Shown in pieces: positions 10,410 through 18,770 of a DNA stretch of 64,000 nucleotides. Under the pieces are notes generated by a model. It was not told the DNA's origin. It did no database searches and saw only the letters and a list, made by a program, of their open reading frames with translations. The stretch covers positions 3,029,001 through 3,093,000 of the forward strand of contig NZ_CP111043.1 in assembly GCF_026250525.1 (NCBI RefSeq), given 5' to 3'. Source of the DNA: Chondrinema litorale (GTDB lineage Bacteria > Bacteroidota > Bacteroidia > Cytophagales > Flammeovirgaceae). Position numbers and translations under genes: made by a program. The number at the start of each line of letters is the position of its first letter. Position 1 is the stretch's first letter.

Positions 10410-11510
10410 GTGCTTATGATAAAGACTTACTTTAGAAATTTTCTTTTTTTGATTGTGCTTTTGGCTGCTACTGTCAATGTTTTTGGGCAGGATGTACAGT
10501 ATACACAATTCAGAAATTCACCTACTTATCTTAATCCTGCTTTTACAGGTTTATCTGGTAGCGAATATACTTTTAGAACACAATATCGCCGACAGTGGTA
10601 TCCTGTTTTTGATACACCTTTAAATGCATTTAATGCTTCTTTCGATTACTCATCTAATGCTATGTTTACATTTGGTGCCCACTTTACCAATGAAAGTATA
10701 AGTGGAGCAGATGGCGCGTTTTATAAGACCAGTGGTATTTCTGTAACAGGTGGCTGGCGTATTCCTACCAAATTCATGATTTTTCAGCCAGCCTTACAAG
10801 TGAGCTACTTCAGCAGATCTTTAGATTTTGACCAACTGGTTTTTGTAGATGAATTGCTTTTTGATAATCCTTCTGCATTTGAGGCGGGCAGTATGATTTA
10901 CAGTTTTCCAAGTTTTTCATCGGGTTTGGCTTTTTATAATGAAATTTTCTGGGGAGGTTTTTCTATGCATCACATCGATCAATTATTTAAAAACAGAGAA
11001 GGTGTTTTGTTAAATGAATACCACAGTCCATTTAGATGGAGTGTACATGGAGGTATTAATTTGCCAGTTCCTGTTTTATACGATATTAACTTTTTAGCGT
11101 CAGCCAATTATAGAAGGCAGGAGGGAAGCGAGCAATTAGATATTTCTGCGGGTTTCTCTTATGCATCATTATATTCTCTTGAAGCACAATACAGAGGTGT
11201 TCCGGGAAATTCGCCTAACGATAAATTGATTAATTCTTCGTCGGTTGCATTTATAGCATCATTGCTCAATATGGAAGTTTGGGGAACATTTATGCATTTT
11301 AGCTACAGTTATGATTATAATTTTACTGGCACAGGCATACAAGATAGTTCCCACGAAATTTCTATTAGGTTAAATTATAGCAGCGATAAATGGCTAAATA
11401 GAAGACAAGATACCAGCGATAGAATTAAGATGAACTGTCCACTAAGTACATCCTCTAGCAAGCGAAGAAGTTCTTCTAAAAAAAGAGGTAAATTAAAAAA
11501 GAAGAATTAA
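10410..11510 (+). CDS. PorP/SprF family type IX secretion membrane protein
   Basis: About 366 residues. The stop codon of the PKD gene (TAG 10407-10409) is followed directly by GTG at 10410; an in-frame ATG at 10416 is an equally good start. Signal peptide ending NVFGQD, then the typical family opening DVQYTQFRNSPTYLNPAFTGLSG, and a predicted 14-strand-like outer membrane barrel of aromatic/polar alternation. The C-terminus is a basic, Ser/Lys-rich tail (SSSKRRSSSKKRGKLKKKN), which is unusual for a barrel end. PorP/SprF proteins help type B-CTD substrates reach the surface, so this one very probably serves the adjacent PKD protein. Confidence 0.92.
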   Translation: MLMIKTYFRNFLFLIVLLAATVNVFGQDVQYTQFRNSPTYLNPAFTGLSGSEYTFRTQYRRQWYPVFDTPLNAFNASFDYSSNAMFTFGAHFTNESISGADGAFYKTSGISVTGGWRIPTKFMIFQPALQVSYFSRSLDFDQLVFVDELLFDNPSAFEAGSMIYSFPSFSSGLAFYNEIFWGGFSMHHIDQLFKNREGVLLNEYHSPFRWSVHGGINLPVPVLYDINFLASANYRRQEGSEQLDISAGFSYASLYSLEAQYRGVPGNSPNDKLINSSSVAFIASLLNMEVWGTFMHFSYSYDYNFTGTGIQDSSHEISIRLNYSSDKWLNRRQDTSDRIKMNCPLSTSSSKRRSSSKKRGKLKKKN

Positions 11511-11523
11511 GCTAACGTTCATA

Positions 11524-12171
11524 TTAGTTTGCATTAAGTTGCTCGTAAGTTTCTTTAATATCTGTAGGCAACGGCTCATGTACAATCCAGTCATTTGCTG
11601 GGTAATCTTTTATTCTTTTAATTTCTCCCGGAATTTGTGCTGCTAAATCTTGCCCTTTGGTATTAAATAGCTCACATTCTGCTTCAAAAGAAGTGAGTGG
11701 AGGGCAATTAATAAATTTGGTTTTAGGAAGAATTTTTCTAGCAGTTAGATAAACCCTTCTTTGCCTAAATGGATTTGCTACAATAAGTACCTTTCCAAAT
11801 TCAATCTTTTCCCAAATTGCAGGATAATTTTCTTTTAGAATGGCAATTGTAAATCTCAAGTTTTCTCCTGTATTGGTAGATTTATTTTCGGTAATTAAGC
11901 TTGTTTCTGGTATTTGAGGATATTTCTGAATGATATACTTTTTAAAAGCATCAGCCTCTGGCATTCCTAAATCTGCTGTGCCAGCACCAATTCCTCCAGT
12001 TAAAATGATGTATTTAGCGAAACCTTCATTATATAACTGCGCACATCTGTCAGGAATTTTCATATCAAAATGACCGAAACCAATAATGGCATCTGCTTGT
12101 TTAGCAGTTTCGAGCAGATAGAGATAATCAAATAATTTTTTGCTAGCTTCGTGCATTGAATTTTCCTGCAT
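11524..12171 (-). CDS. YdcF/DUF218-family protein
   Basis: 215 residues, no signal peptide. DUF218 features: DAIIGFGHFDMKIPDRCAQL near 27-46, a Gly-rich ILTGGIGAGTADLGMPEA loop near 56-73, ENKSTNTGENLRF near 95-107, and VANPFRQRRVYLTARKIL near 131-148. The family is linked to envelope metabolism (SanA, ElyC) and to YdcF, which binds S-adenosylmethionine in E. coli. The cytosolic form here is nearer YdcF, but the reaction is unknown. It converges with the PorP gene 13 bases away with no clear terminator between them. Confidence 0.8.
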   Translation of the reverse strand: MQENSMHEASKKLFDYLYLLETAKQADAIIGFGHFDMKIPDRCAQLYNEGFAKYIILTGGIGAGTADLGMPEADAFKKYIIQKYPQIPETSLITENKSTNTGENLRFTIAILKENYPAIWEKIEFGKVLIVANPFRQRRVYLTARKILPKTKFINCPPLTSFEAECELFNTKGQDLAAQIPGEIKRIKDYPANDWIVHEPLPTDIKETYEQLNAN

Positions 12172-12232
12172 GGTTAATCTATATTTGATACTTTATATTC
12201 AGGTTAATGATAAAAAAAATAAATAGAAATAC

Positions 12233-12838
12233 ATGATTACCAGATATATATATCCCATCATTTTAGGCTTCTTCCTTTTAAATGCTTGTGTTGAGGTAGA
12301 TGAAAATACTCAGTTAGTGGAAAAGCCATATTTCGATTTGCCAGCATTTACTCAAGAGCAAATTGATTTATTAGATTCTCTTTCAAAAATGGAGACAAGT
12401 GCTCCGCAGGTTACTAAAGAAGTGTTGCTTAAAGGTGGGGAAGAAAAGATACAGCTCAATCCAAATGATGAAAATTATCCTGTTTGGGAAAAAGAACTTC
12501 AACTTTTTAAAGAGGCTGATATAAACAAACCAGTGTTGTTACAAGCCTATGATATAGACGAAGGTGCTGACTATAAAACCTACAAAGCCAACCAAGAAGA
12601 TTTAAGCATACAAGAGATAAAAGTTTCTTATGAAGCTGAGGCTGTGAGTGAGATTTATCTAAGGCTTAATGAAGAGAATTATCTATATACTTCTTATAAA
12701 GATTTGGTTATGAAGCTACAAAGTGGACATATTACCGAAATAGATATTAAGGGTTTTAGGAAACTGGTGGGCAACGATGCATTAGAATATCATGTTAAAA
12801 CCCACCTTACTTTCCCTAGGACATTTGGTTCACTTTAA
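12233..12838 (+). CDS. Putative lipoprotein of unknown function
   Basis: 201 residues. Signal MITRYIYPIILGFFLLNAC with a good lipobox (LNAC) and Cys19 as lipidation site. The mature part is acidic and alpha-helical to mixed, and includes ELQLFKEADINKPVLLQAYDIDEG (about 83-106) and a C-terminal VGNDALEYHVKTHLTFPR. No known family recognised. It is divergent from the YdcF-like gene and overlaps the 3' end of the histidine kinase by 9 bases in tail-to-tail orientation. Confidence 0.75.
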   Translation: MITRYIYPIILGFFLLNACVEVDENTQLVEKPYFDLPAFTQEQIDLLDSLSKMETSAPQVTKEVLLKGGEEKIQLNPNDENYPVWEKELQLFKEADINKPVLLQAYDIDEGADYKTYKANQEDLSIQEIKVSYEAEAVSEIYLRLNEENYLYTSYKDLVMKLQSGHITEIDIKGFRKLVGNDALEYHVKTHLTFPRTFGSL

Positions 12839-14107
12839 AGATGGTATATGCAGGGTAAAAGTGGTTCCTTTTCTGTATTCAGAAGAGACTAACACACTAC
12901 CCATAATTTTGCTAACAGCCTCTTTTACCAAAGCTAAACCAACACCAGAACCGGTATTGTAGTCTGTAGCTCTAAAAAATGGCTGGAATATTTTTTCGTG
13001 GTATTCTTGTTGAATTCCAATACCGTTATCTGATATTTTTATCTTACCAAAGTTTTCATCTACCTTAATTTCAAGGTTTATAATGTTTTCGTCTTTTGTA
13101 GGATCGCTGTATTTAATAGCATTCGAAATAAGATTACTTAAAATTATTTTTACTCTCATTTGATCGCTCACAAAATCAGATGTTTGGCAAATAGAAGTAT
13201 GGAAAACTACTTTAGAAGCCGCTTCACTAAAAGAGAATTGCTCCATTAAATCACTCACAATATCCTGAAAAGAAATTTTGTTACGCGTAATTTCATTTCG
13301 GGAATTTCTCGAAAATGCGAGAATGTTCCCAATAAAATCTTCGAGTCTTAGTAGGTTCTTTTTCTGTAAATCAAGATATTCCGCAATTTTATCCCTGTCA
13401 GGCTCATTTTTGGCTAGTTCTATTAAACCAATCGAAGAAGCCAAAGGGGCTCTTAAATCGTGTGAAACTCTGTAAACAAACTGATCTAATTCTTCATTAA
13501 TCTTCAGTAATGCTTCTTTCTCAGCTTTTTCCTGATCAAGGTCTTTTTGTATCTTTTTAATCTGGCTTAAATCTGTCAAGATCACCAGAAATTTTTTATC
13601 CTTAGAGTTTTTTAATGCATTTATAGAAAGTTGAACAGGTATAGTGGCCTTGTCTAACTTATGATTTAGTAATGTTTCTGCTTTAAAATGGAGATTACTT
13701 TCACCTCCTTGAGTTAAAAAGCTAGTAAAGTCCCGTTTTGTAGATTCATTTAAAAACAGGTTAAGTGGTTTTCCAATTAAGGAATAGTTATCATAACCTA
13801 AAAGGTTGCATACAACTGTATTGGCAGAAACAATCAATCCTAATCTGTTTACAGTCATAATGCCCTCTGAGGCATGTTCTATCATATTGTAGAGGTACTC
13901 CTCTCTTTCTTTCAAAGACTGGTTGGTCTCCTGCAGTTCCCGAACGCTCAAATCCAGCTCAAAACGGTGTGTTTCCAGCTTTTCAGCTAGTATTTGCATT
14001 TCCGTTCTCATTCTAATTGCTTTTCGGATTAAAAATGATTTTAGTGAAATATTAGGGGTTTTTTGAATAAATATAGCGAGCAAGAGCATTGAGGAAAAAT
14101 CTTGCAT
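12830..14107 (-). CDS. PAS-domain sensor histidine kinase, soluble
   Basis: Up to 425 residues. A coiled-coil helix at about 33-72 leads into a PAS domain (about 73-190, EHASEGIMTVNRLGLIVSAN, GYDNYSLIGKPL). Next is a HisKA dimerisation helix with the phosphoacceptor His216 in RVSHDLRAPLASS. The HATPase domain has an N box (LISNAIKYSDP), a G1 box (DNGIGI) and a G2 box (GSGVGLAL). An in-frame ATG at 14011 (MRTEMQ) would remove a weakly hydrophobic 32-residue lead and may be the true start. No receiver-domain gene is adjacent, so it is an orphan kinase. Its signal is unknown. Confidence 0.9.
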   Translation of the reverse strand: MQDFSSMLLLAIFIQKTPNISLKSFLIRKAIRMRTEMQILAEKLETHRFELDLSVRELQETNQSLKEREEYLYNMIEHASEGIMTVNRLGLIVSANTVVCNLLGYDNYSLIGKPLNLFLNESTKRDFTSFLTQGGESNLHFKAETLLNHKLDKATIPVQLSINALKNSKDKKFLVILTDLSQIKKIQKDLDQEKAEKEALLKINEELDQFVYRVSHDLRAPLASSIGLIELAKNEPDRDKIAEYLDLQKKNLLRLEDFIGNILAFSRNSRNEITRNKISFQDIVSDLMEQFSFSEAASKVVFHTSICQTSDFVSDQMRVKIILSNLISNAIKYSDPTKDENIINLEIKVDENFGKIKISDNGIGIQQEYHEKIFQPFFRATDYNTGSGVGLALVKEAVSKIMGSVLVSSEYRKGTTFTLHIPSLK

Positions 14108-14507
14108 ATTGTGGATATGTAAGAATTCGTAATTTTTGCAATGTTATTAGATGTACTTGGATGTATTTAATAGATATTTACCAATAAGAAAATGGCATAT
14201 TCTATTCTTGTGTAGGAGTAAAGGAAATGCCAAGTTTTTGATTATATGTTTAAAAACTACTCTGCTAAAACGTCAAAATTTTTTTTTATGCCTATTAAAT
14301 TAAATGTGAGAAATATCATATTGATTAAAATAATTTTTATGTAATAATTTCAGATTAATTATTAATTATTTTGTTAACCGATTCTTAATGTTCATCTGCT
14401 TTACATAAATATGAGTGTCCTATTTTAGGTATATAAAATAAAAAAGCTGGTATTTCAGTTGAAAACCAGCTTCTTAGATTTATAAATATTTCTTTGAAAA
14501 GTACAAT
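14108..14507. other. Gene-free AT-rich interval (400 bp)
   Basis: No open frame of coding character on either strand. It holds the upstream region of the histidine kinase at its left end and, at 14444-14472, the terminator of the AAA+ ATPase gene at its right end. The middle is poly-A/T rich with no repeat or RNA fold that I can support. Confidence 0.6.
14444..14472 (-). terminator. Intrinsic terminator of the AAA+ ATPase gene
   Basis: 8-bp arms AAGCTGGT / ACCAGCTT around a 13-base loop. On the minus strand the stem is followed by a T-run, as expected for the end of the gene at 14508-16022. Confidence 0.8.
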
Positions 14508-16022
14508 TTAATCTTCGTCGTCATCTTCAAAGTCAGATGGCATAGAAAACATACTGCTTAGTAAATCGGAGAAAGATGTTTTACTTATCAAGAATTTCTT
14601 GCTTAACATAGAGTATTCTGCAAGACCGTGTAAGGCAAATTCCATTAAAAAGAGCTTCTCATCTTCGGTTTTATCTGAGAATTTCTTTTTAACCATCTCT
14701 TTCAAACCTGGAATTTCAAATAGTGCTTTTTTGTACTCACTATTACTAGCATCGTTGAGTATGTCTACCGTTTCTCCGTCTCCAAACCAATCGAATAGGC
14801 TTTTATAAATGCTGTCATTCTTCTTTTTCTTTTCTTTTTCTGGATCTGGAAAGTATTGGATAAACTGATTTCTGATGGCTTTTCCAATTAGGTTTTGAGC
14901 TACAATTCCTGCACCTTCTTGTTCACCTTCGTATACAAGCTCAACTTTTCCTGTAATAGAAGGTATTACACCCCAAAAATCAGAAACGCGAATACTGGTT
15001 TTAGACTCACCATTAATCAGCGCTCTTCTTTCTGCAGAGCTAATGAGGTTTTCATATGCGGAGATTGTTAACCTTGCCGAAACTCCACTTTTCTCGTCGA
15101 TATATTCACTTTTTCGGGCTTCTAAAGCAATTTGTTCGATCATGTCTTTGGCAATCTCATTGCTCTCAACCAAACTTTTTTGCTCAGTTTTAATCTTGGC
15201 TTCCTGTTGGGTAATTTTTTTACCTATTTCAAGATTTTTAGGGTAGTGTGTAATAATCTGGCTATCAATCCTATCTTTTAGCGGAGTTACAATACTACCT
15301 CTGTTTGTATAATCTTCTGGGTTTGCAGTAAATACAAACTGAATATCTAATGGAAGCCTGAGTTTAAACCCTCTAATTTGAATATCGCCTTCTTGCAAAA
15401 TATTAAACAGGGCTACTTGTATTCTCGCTTGTAAATCTGGTAACTCATTAATTACAAAAATACACCTGTTAGACCTCGGAATTAATCCATAGTGTATTAC
15501 TCTTTCATCGGAATAAGGAAGTTGTAGACTTGCTGCTTTAATTGGGTCTACATCACCTACAAGGTCTGCCACAGATACATCTGGCGTGGCCAGTTTTTCA
15601 GCATACCTTTCACTGCGATGCATCCAAGTTATGGGTGTGTGGTCTCCTTTTTCTTTTATTAAATCTCTACCGAATCTTGAAAGTGGTTTTAGCGGATCGT
15701 CTGTTAGCTCAGAGCCTTCAATTACCGGAATATATTCATCTAATAGTTCTATCATCATACGAGCAAGTCTGGTTTTAGCCTGACCTCTTAAACCAAGCAG
15801 GTTAATGTCGTGCATGGAAAGAATTGCCCTTTGTATTTCTGGAATTACTGTATCTTCATAGCCGTGTATACCTTCAAAAACAGGTTCTTTTGATTTTAGT
15901 TTAGCAATAAGATTGTCTCGTAGTTCTTGTTTGATAGTTTTTGGTGTGTAGCCTGCAGATTTTAATTCACTAAGTGTTTTAATCTGCTTTAGCTTTTCAT
16001 GTGGGATATCTGTATAATTCAT
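14508..16022 (-). CDS. AAA+ ATPase, magnesium chelatase ChlI/MoxR-like
   Basis: 504 residues. Walker A is GLRGQAKTR at 77-85. The Walker B position reads IFVINELPD (188-196), with Asn where most AAA+ proteins have Asp; I recall this NELPD form in bacterial ChlI-like homologues, so it is probably a subfamily trait. Sensor-1 region TANPEDYTNRG lies at 232-242, followed by TPLKDRIDSQI. The last 120 residues are helical and acidic (ends FEDDDED). Such proteins remodel partners, often with a von Willebrand A (metal-binding) protein; none is encoded beside it. There is no tetrapyrrole gene nearby, so true Mg-chelatase activity is not supported. Confidence 0.85.
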   Translation of the reverse strand: MNYTDIPHEKLKQIKTLSELKSAGYTPKTIKQELRDNLIAKLKSKEPVFEGIHGYEDTVIPEIQRAILSMHDINLLGLRGQAKTRLARMMIELLDEYIPVIEGSELTDDPLKPLSRFGRDLIKEKGDHTPITWMHRSERYAEKLATPDVSVADLVGDVDPIKAASLQLPYSDERVIHYGLIPRSNRCIFVINELPDLQARIQVALFNILQEGDIQIRGFKLRLPLDIQFVFTANPEDYTNRGSIVTPLKDRIDSQIITHYPKNLEIGKKITQQEAKIKTEQKSLVESNEIAKDMIEQIALEARKSEYIDEKSGVSARLTISAYENLISSAERRALINGESKTSIRVSDFWGVIPSITGKVELVYEGEQEGAGIVAQNLIGKAIRNQFIQYFPDPEKEKKKKNDSIYKSLFDWFGDGETVDILNDASNSEYKKALFEIPGLKEMVKKKFSDKTEDEKLFLMEFALHGLAEYSMLSKKFLISKTSFSDLLSSMFSMPSDFEDDDED

Positions 16023-16297
16023 ATAAATGAGATAAAAAATATGCGCTTATATATATTCAATTCCTGATGTTACTTTGTAGAAACCTTTGTTTACATTGAA
16101 AAGTTTGGAAATTAATTAATGGTTTAAATTATATAATTCTGAAGAAGATGCCAAACCTATTATAGTCGGGAATTACTGTTTCTGAATCTCATTTCTAATC
16201 TAAGAAATATGCTTAGAATAGCCATTTTATTAGCCTGCATTTACCCAAGCTTTAGTATATTGCTTACAGGAATTTTACACAACAATCAACAATAACT

Positions 16298-18055
16298 ATG
16301 GATTATTTTTTAAGAGTAAGGATGCTAAAAATGGCATTCCTTTTCTGTGCTATGGCTTTATTTTATCAGTGCCAATCGCCAGATAAATCTCAAAATGCCG
16401 GGCTGACTTTCTCTGTAACTTTTTCAGAGGAACAAAGTGCTCAACCGCTAGATGGCAGGCTATTACTAATGCTTTCCAAAGATACTGCAGCTGAACCAAG
16501 ATTTCAGATAAGTGATGGTCCGGGAACACAATTGGTTTTCGGGGTAGATGTAGAAGACTGGAAACCCGGAGAAACTGTTACAATCAATGCCGAAGCATTT
16601 GGCTACCCAATACAAAGCCTTGCTGAGATTAAAAAAGGGACTTATAATGTTCAGGTATTATTAAATAAATATGATACATTTAATCTCTCAACTGGGCATA
16701 CTGTAAAACTACCAATGGATAAAGGTGAAGGCCAACATTGGAATCGCAAGCCCGGCAATTTATATTCTACTCCTAAAGAAATTAGTGTCGATCCAACATC
16801 ATCAGAAACTATTTCTTTGACTTTTGATAAAGAAATTCCAGCTATTAAAGTGCCTGAAGACACCAAGTACATTAAACATATAAAAATGAAGAGTGAAAAG
16901 CTTAGTGAGTTTTGGGGGAGAGATATGTATTTGGGTGCAAATATTCTATTACCAGAAGGTTTTGAGGAGCATCCTGATGCTAAATATCCATTGGTAATTA
17001 TGCATGGGCATTTTCCGTACGACTTTGGAGGTTTTAGAACTACACCACCAGACCCTAATTTAAAGCCAGTTTACAGCGAGCGCTTTCATATAGATGGATA
17101 TAATAAAATTGTGCAGCAAGAAGAATATAACTTTTACAAAACATGGACAGGGCCTGATTTCCCAAGAGTAATATTGATTACTATACAACATCCAACTCCT
17201 TATTACGACGATTCTTATGCTGTAAACTCAGCCAGTCAAGGACCTTATGGCGATGCAATTACTTATGAGCTATTGCCATATATCGAAGAAAAATATCGAG
17301 GCATTGGAGAAGGCTGGGCAAGATTTACTTATGGTGGTTCTACTGGTGGTTGGGAAGCTTTGGCTGTACAAGTAATGTATCCTGATGAGTACAATGGTTG
17401 TTGGGCTGCTTGTCCAGACCCGATAGATTTTAGAGCTTACACAGTGGTAAACCTATATGATGATGAGAATGCTTACTTCTTAAACAGCAATTTTAAAGAA
17501 ACAGAAAGACCGGGGCACCGCGATTATTTGGGGCATATAACTGCCACATTGCGCGATATGAATCTAAGAGAGCTGGCTTTAGGTACAAAAGGGCGATCTG
17601 GGCAACAGTGGGATATTTGGCAAGCGGTTTATTCACCTCAGGGAGAAGATGGTTATCCTAAACCTATCTGGGATAAACTCACTGGTGAAATAGACAAAGA
17701 AGTAGCTGACTACTGGAAAGAAAACTTTGACCTTACTTATATAATGCAGCGAGATTGGGAAACGCTTGGCCCCAAATTAAAAGGTAAAATCAATATCTAT
17801 TGTGGCGATATGGATAATTACTACCTCAATAATGCTGTATATCTCACCGAAGAATTTTTGGAAAACACCAATAATCCTTATTACGAAGGTGATGTAGATT
17901 ATGGTGACAGGGCAGAGCACTGTTGGAATGGCGACCATGAAAATCCAAATCATATTTCTAGACTTAGATATCATCAGATGTTTATTCCGAAGATTGCAGA
18001 AAGAATAAAAGTTTCGGCACCAGCAGGAGCAGATATAACCAGTTGGAAATATTAA
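16298..18055 (+). CDS. Secreted alpha/beta-hydrolase, esterase-like
   Basis: 585 residues. N-terminal hydrophobic segment MAFLFCAMALFYQC suggests a signal peptide and perhaps a lipoprotein (Cys25), although the lipobox is poor; Met10 or Met12 could be the start. Residues 30-190 form a beta-rich N-terminal domain. The catalytic part includes YPLVIMHGHFPYDFGG, a strand of LIVMHGH type preceding the oxyanion loop, and the nucleophile elbow YGGSTGGWEAL with Ser348. EHCWNGDHENPNHISRLRYHQMF near 550 probably holds the catalytic His. Activity is likely ester hydrolysis in the periplasm or on the outer membrane; substrate unknown. Divergent from the AAA+ gene. Confidence 0.8.
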   Translation: MDYFLRVRMLKMAFLFCAMALFYQCQSPDKSQNAGLTFSVTFSEEQSAQPLDGRLLLMLSKDTAAEPRFQISDGPGTQLVFGVDVEDWKPGETVTINAEAFGYPIQSLAEIKKGTYNVQVLLNKYDTFNLSTGHTVKLPMDKGEGQHWNRKPGNLYSTPKEISVDPTSSETISLTFDKEIPAIKVPEDTKYIKHIKMKSEKLSEFWGRDMYLGANILLPEGFEEHPDAKYPLVIMHGHFPYDFGGFRTTPPDPNLKPVYSERFHIDGYNKIVQQEEYNFYKTWTGPDFPRVILITIQHPTPYYDDSYAVNSASQGPYGDAITYELLPYIEEKYRGIGEGWARFTYGGSTGGWEALAVQVMYPDEYNGCWAACPDPIDFRAYTVVNLYDDENAYFLNSNFKETERPGHRDYLGHITATLRDMNLRELALGTKGRSGQQWDIWQAVYSPQGEDGYPKPIWDKLTGEIDKEVADYWKENFDLTYIMQRDWETLGPKLKGKINIYCGDMDNYYLNNAVYLTEEFLENTNNPYYEGDVDYGDRAEHCWNGDHENPNHISRLRYHQMFIPKIAERIKVSAPAGADITSWKY

Positions 18056-18130
18056 GTTTTAAAAAACAGCTAAACACTGTTTATTTTTCCGGATTATCAT
18101 TAATTTAAATATAAAGTAAGAGATGCATTT

Positions 18131-18709
18131 ATGAGAGATTCCAAAAAGAAAATTATAGTTTTTGATTTGGATGAAACTTTAATTCATGCAACAAAACAGA
18201 AACTTGGTGTAGAAGCAGATTTTCAATATCAAGATTACTATGTCTACAAAAGGCCTTATATACTGGAGTTTTTGGAGTCTTGTAGTAAGCTTTGCCATAT
18301 TGCTATTTGGTCTTCAGCAGAAGATAGTTATGTGAAAGGTATTGTAAATGAGTTAATTGGGAATGCGATTGAACTCGAATTTGTGTGGGGAAGGTCTGAA
18401 TGTTGGATGAAAATTGTAAAAGTGGAAGATGAGCTTACAGGTTTAAAAAAGAAAGAATATCAATTTATTAAGCCTTTAGAGAAAATAAGAAGAAAGGGTT
18501 TTAAGATGAAAAATCTGCTCATTATAGACGATTCTCTTTATAAGGTGACAGATAATCCGGAAAATTACTTTATTATAAAACCCTTTGAAGGTAATTGTGA
18601 AGATAACGAGTTGAAATTTTTAGAAAGTTATCTTAAAATATTAGAACAAAAAGGTGATTTTAAGATAGTAGATAGAGTAGGGTGGAAAAATTTATGCCTA
18701 CCAGATTAA
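18131..18709 (+). CDS. HAD-superfamily phosphatase, FCP1/NIF-like
   Basis: 192 residues, cytoplasmic. Motif I is VFDLDETLIHA with Asp12 and Asp14 as nucleophile and acid/base. Motif II lies in IAIWSSAEDSYVKG (near 57-70) and motif III in NLLIIDDSLYKV (about 137-148). The spacing, and the strand order YVYKRPYILEFLESCSKLCHIAIWSS, match the NLI-interacting-factor (FCP1/SCP) phosphatases better known from eukaryotes; bacterial members are of unknown function. It ends 61 bases before the HMG-CoA reductase gene on the same strand, so co-transcription is possible. Confidence 0.82.
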   Translation: MRDSKKKIIVFDLDETLIHATKQKLGVEADFQYQDYYVYKRPYILEFLESCSKLCHIAIWSSAEDSYVKGIVNELIGNAIELEFVWGRSECWMKIVKVEDELTGLKKKEYQFIKPLEKIRRKGFKMKNLLIIDDSLYKVTDNPENYFIIKPFEGNCEDNELKFLESYLKILEQKGDFKIVDRVGWKNLCLPD

Positions 18710-18770
18710 ATTTTTTAGTCTAAATTACAGATTACCAAAAGATTTTTTTTACTCAAACAACACACACATA

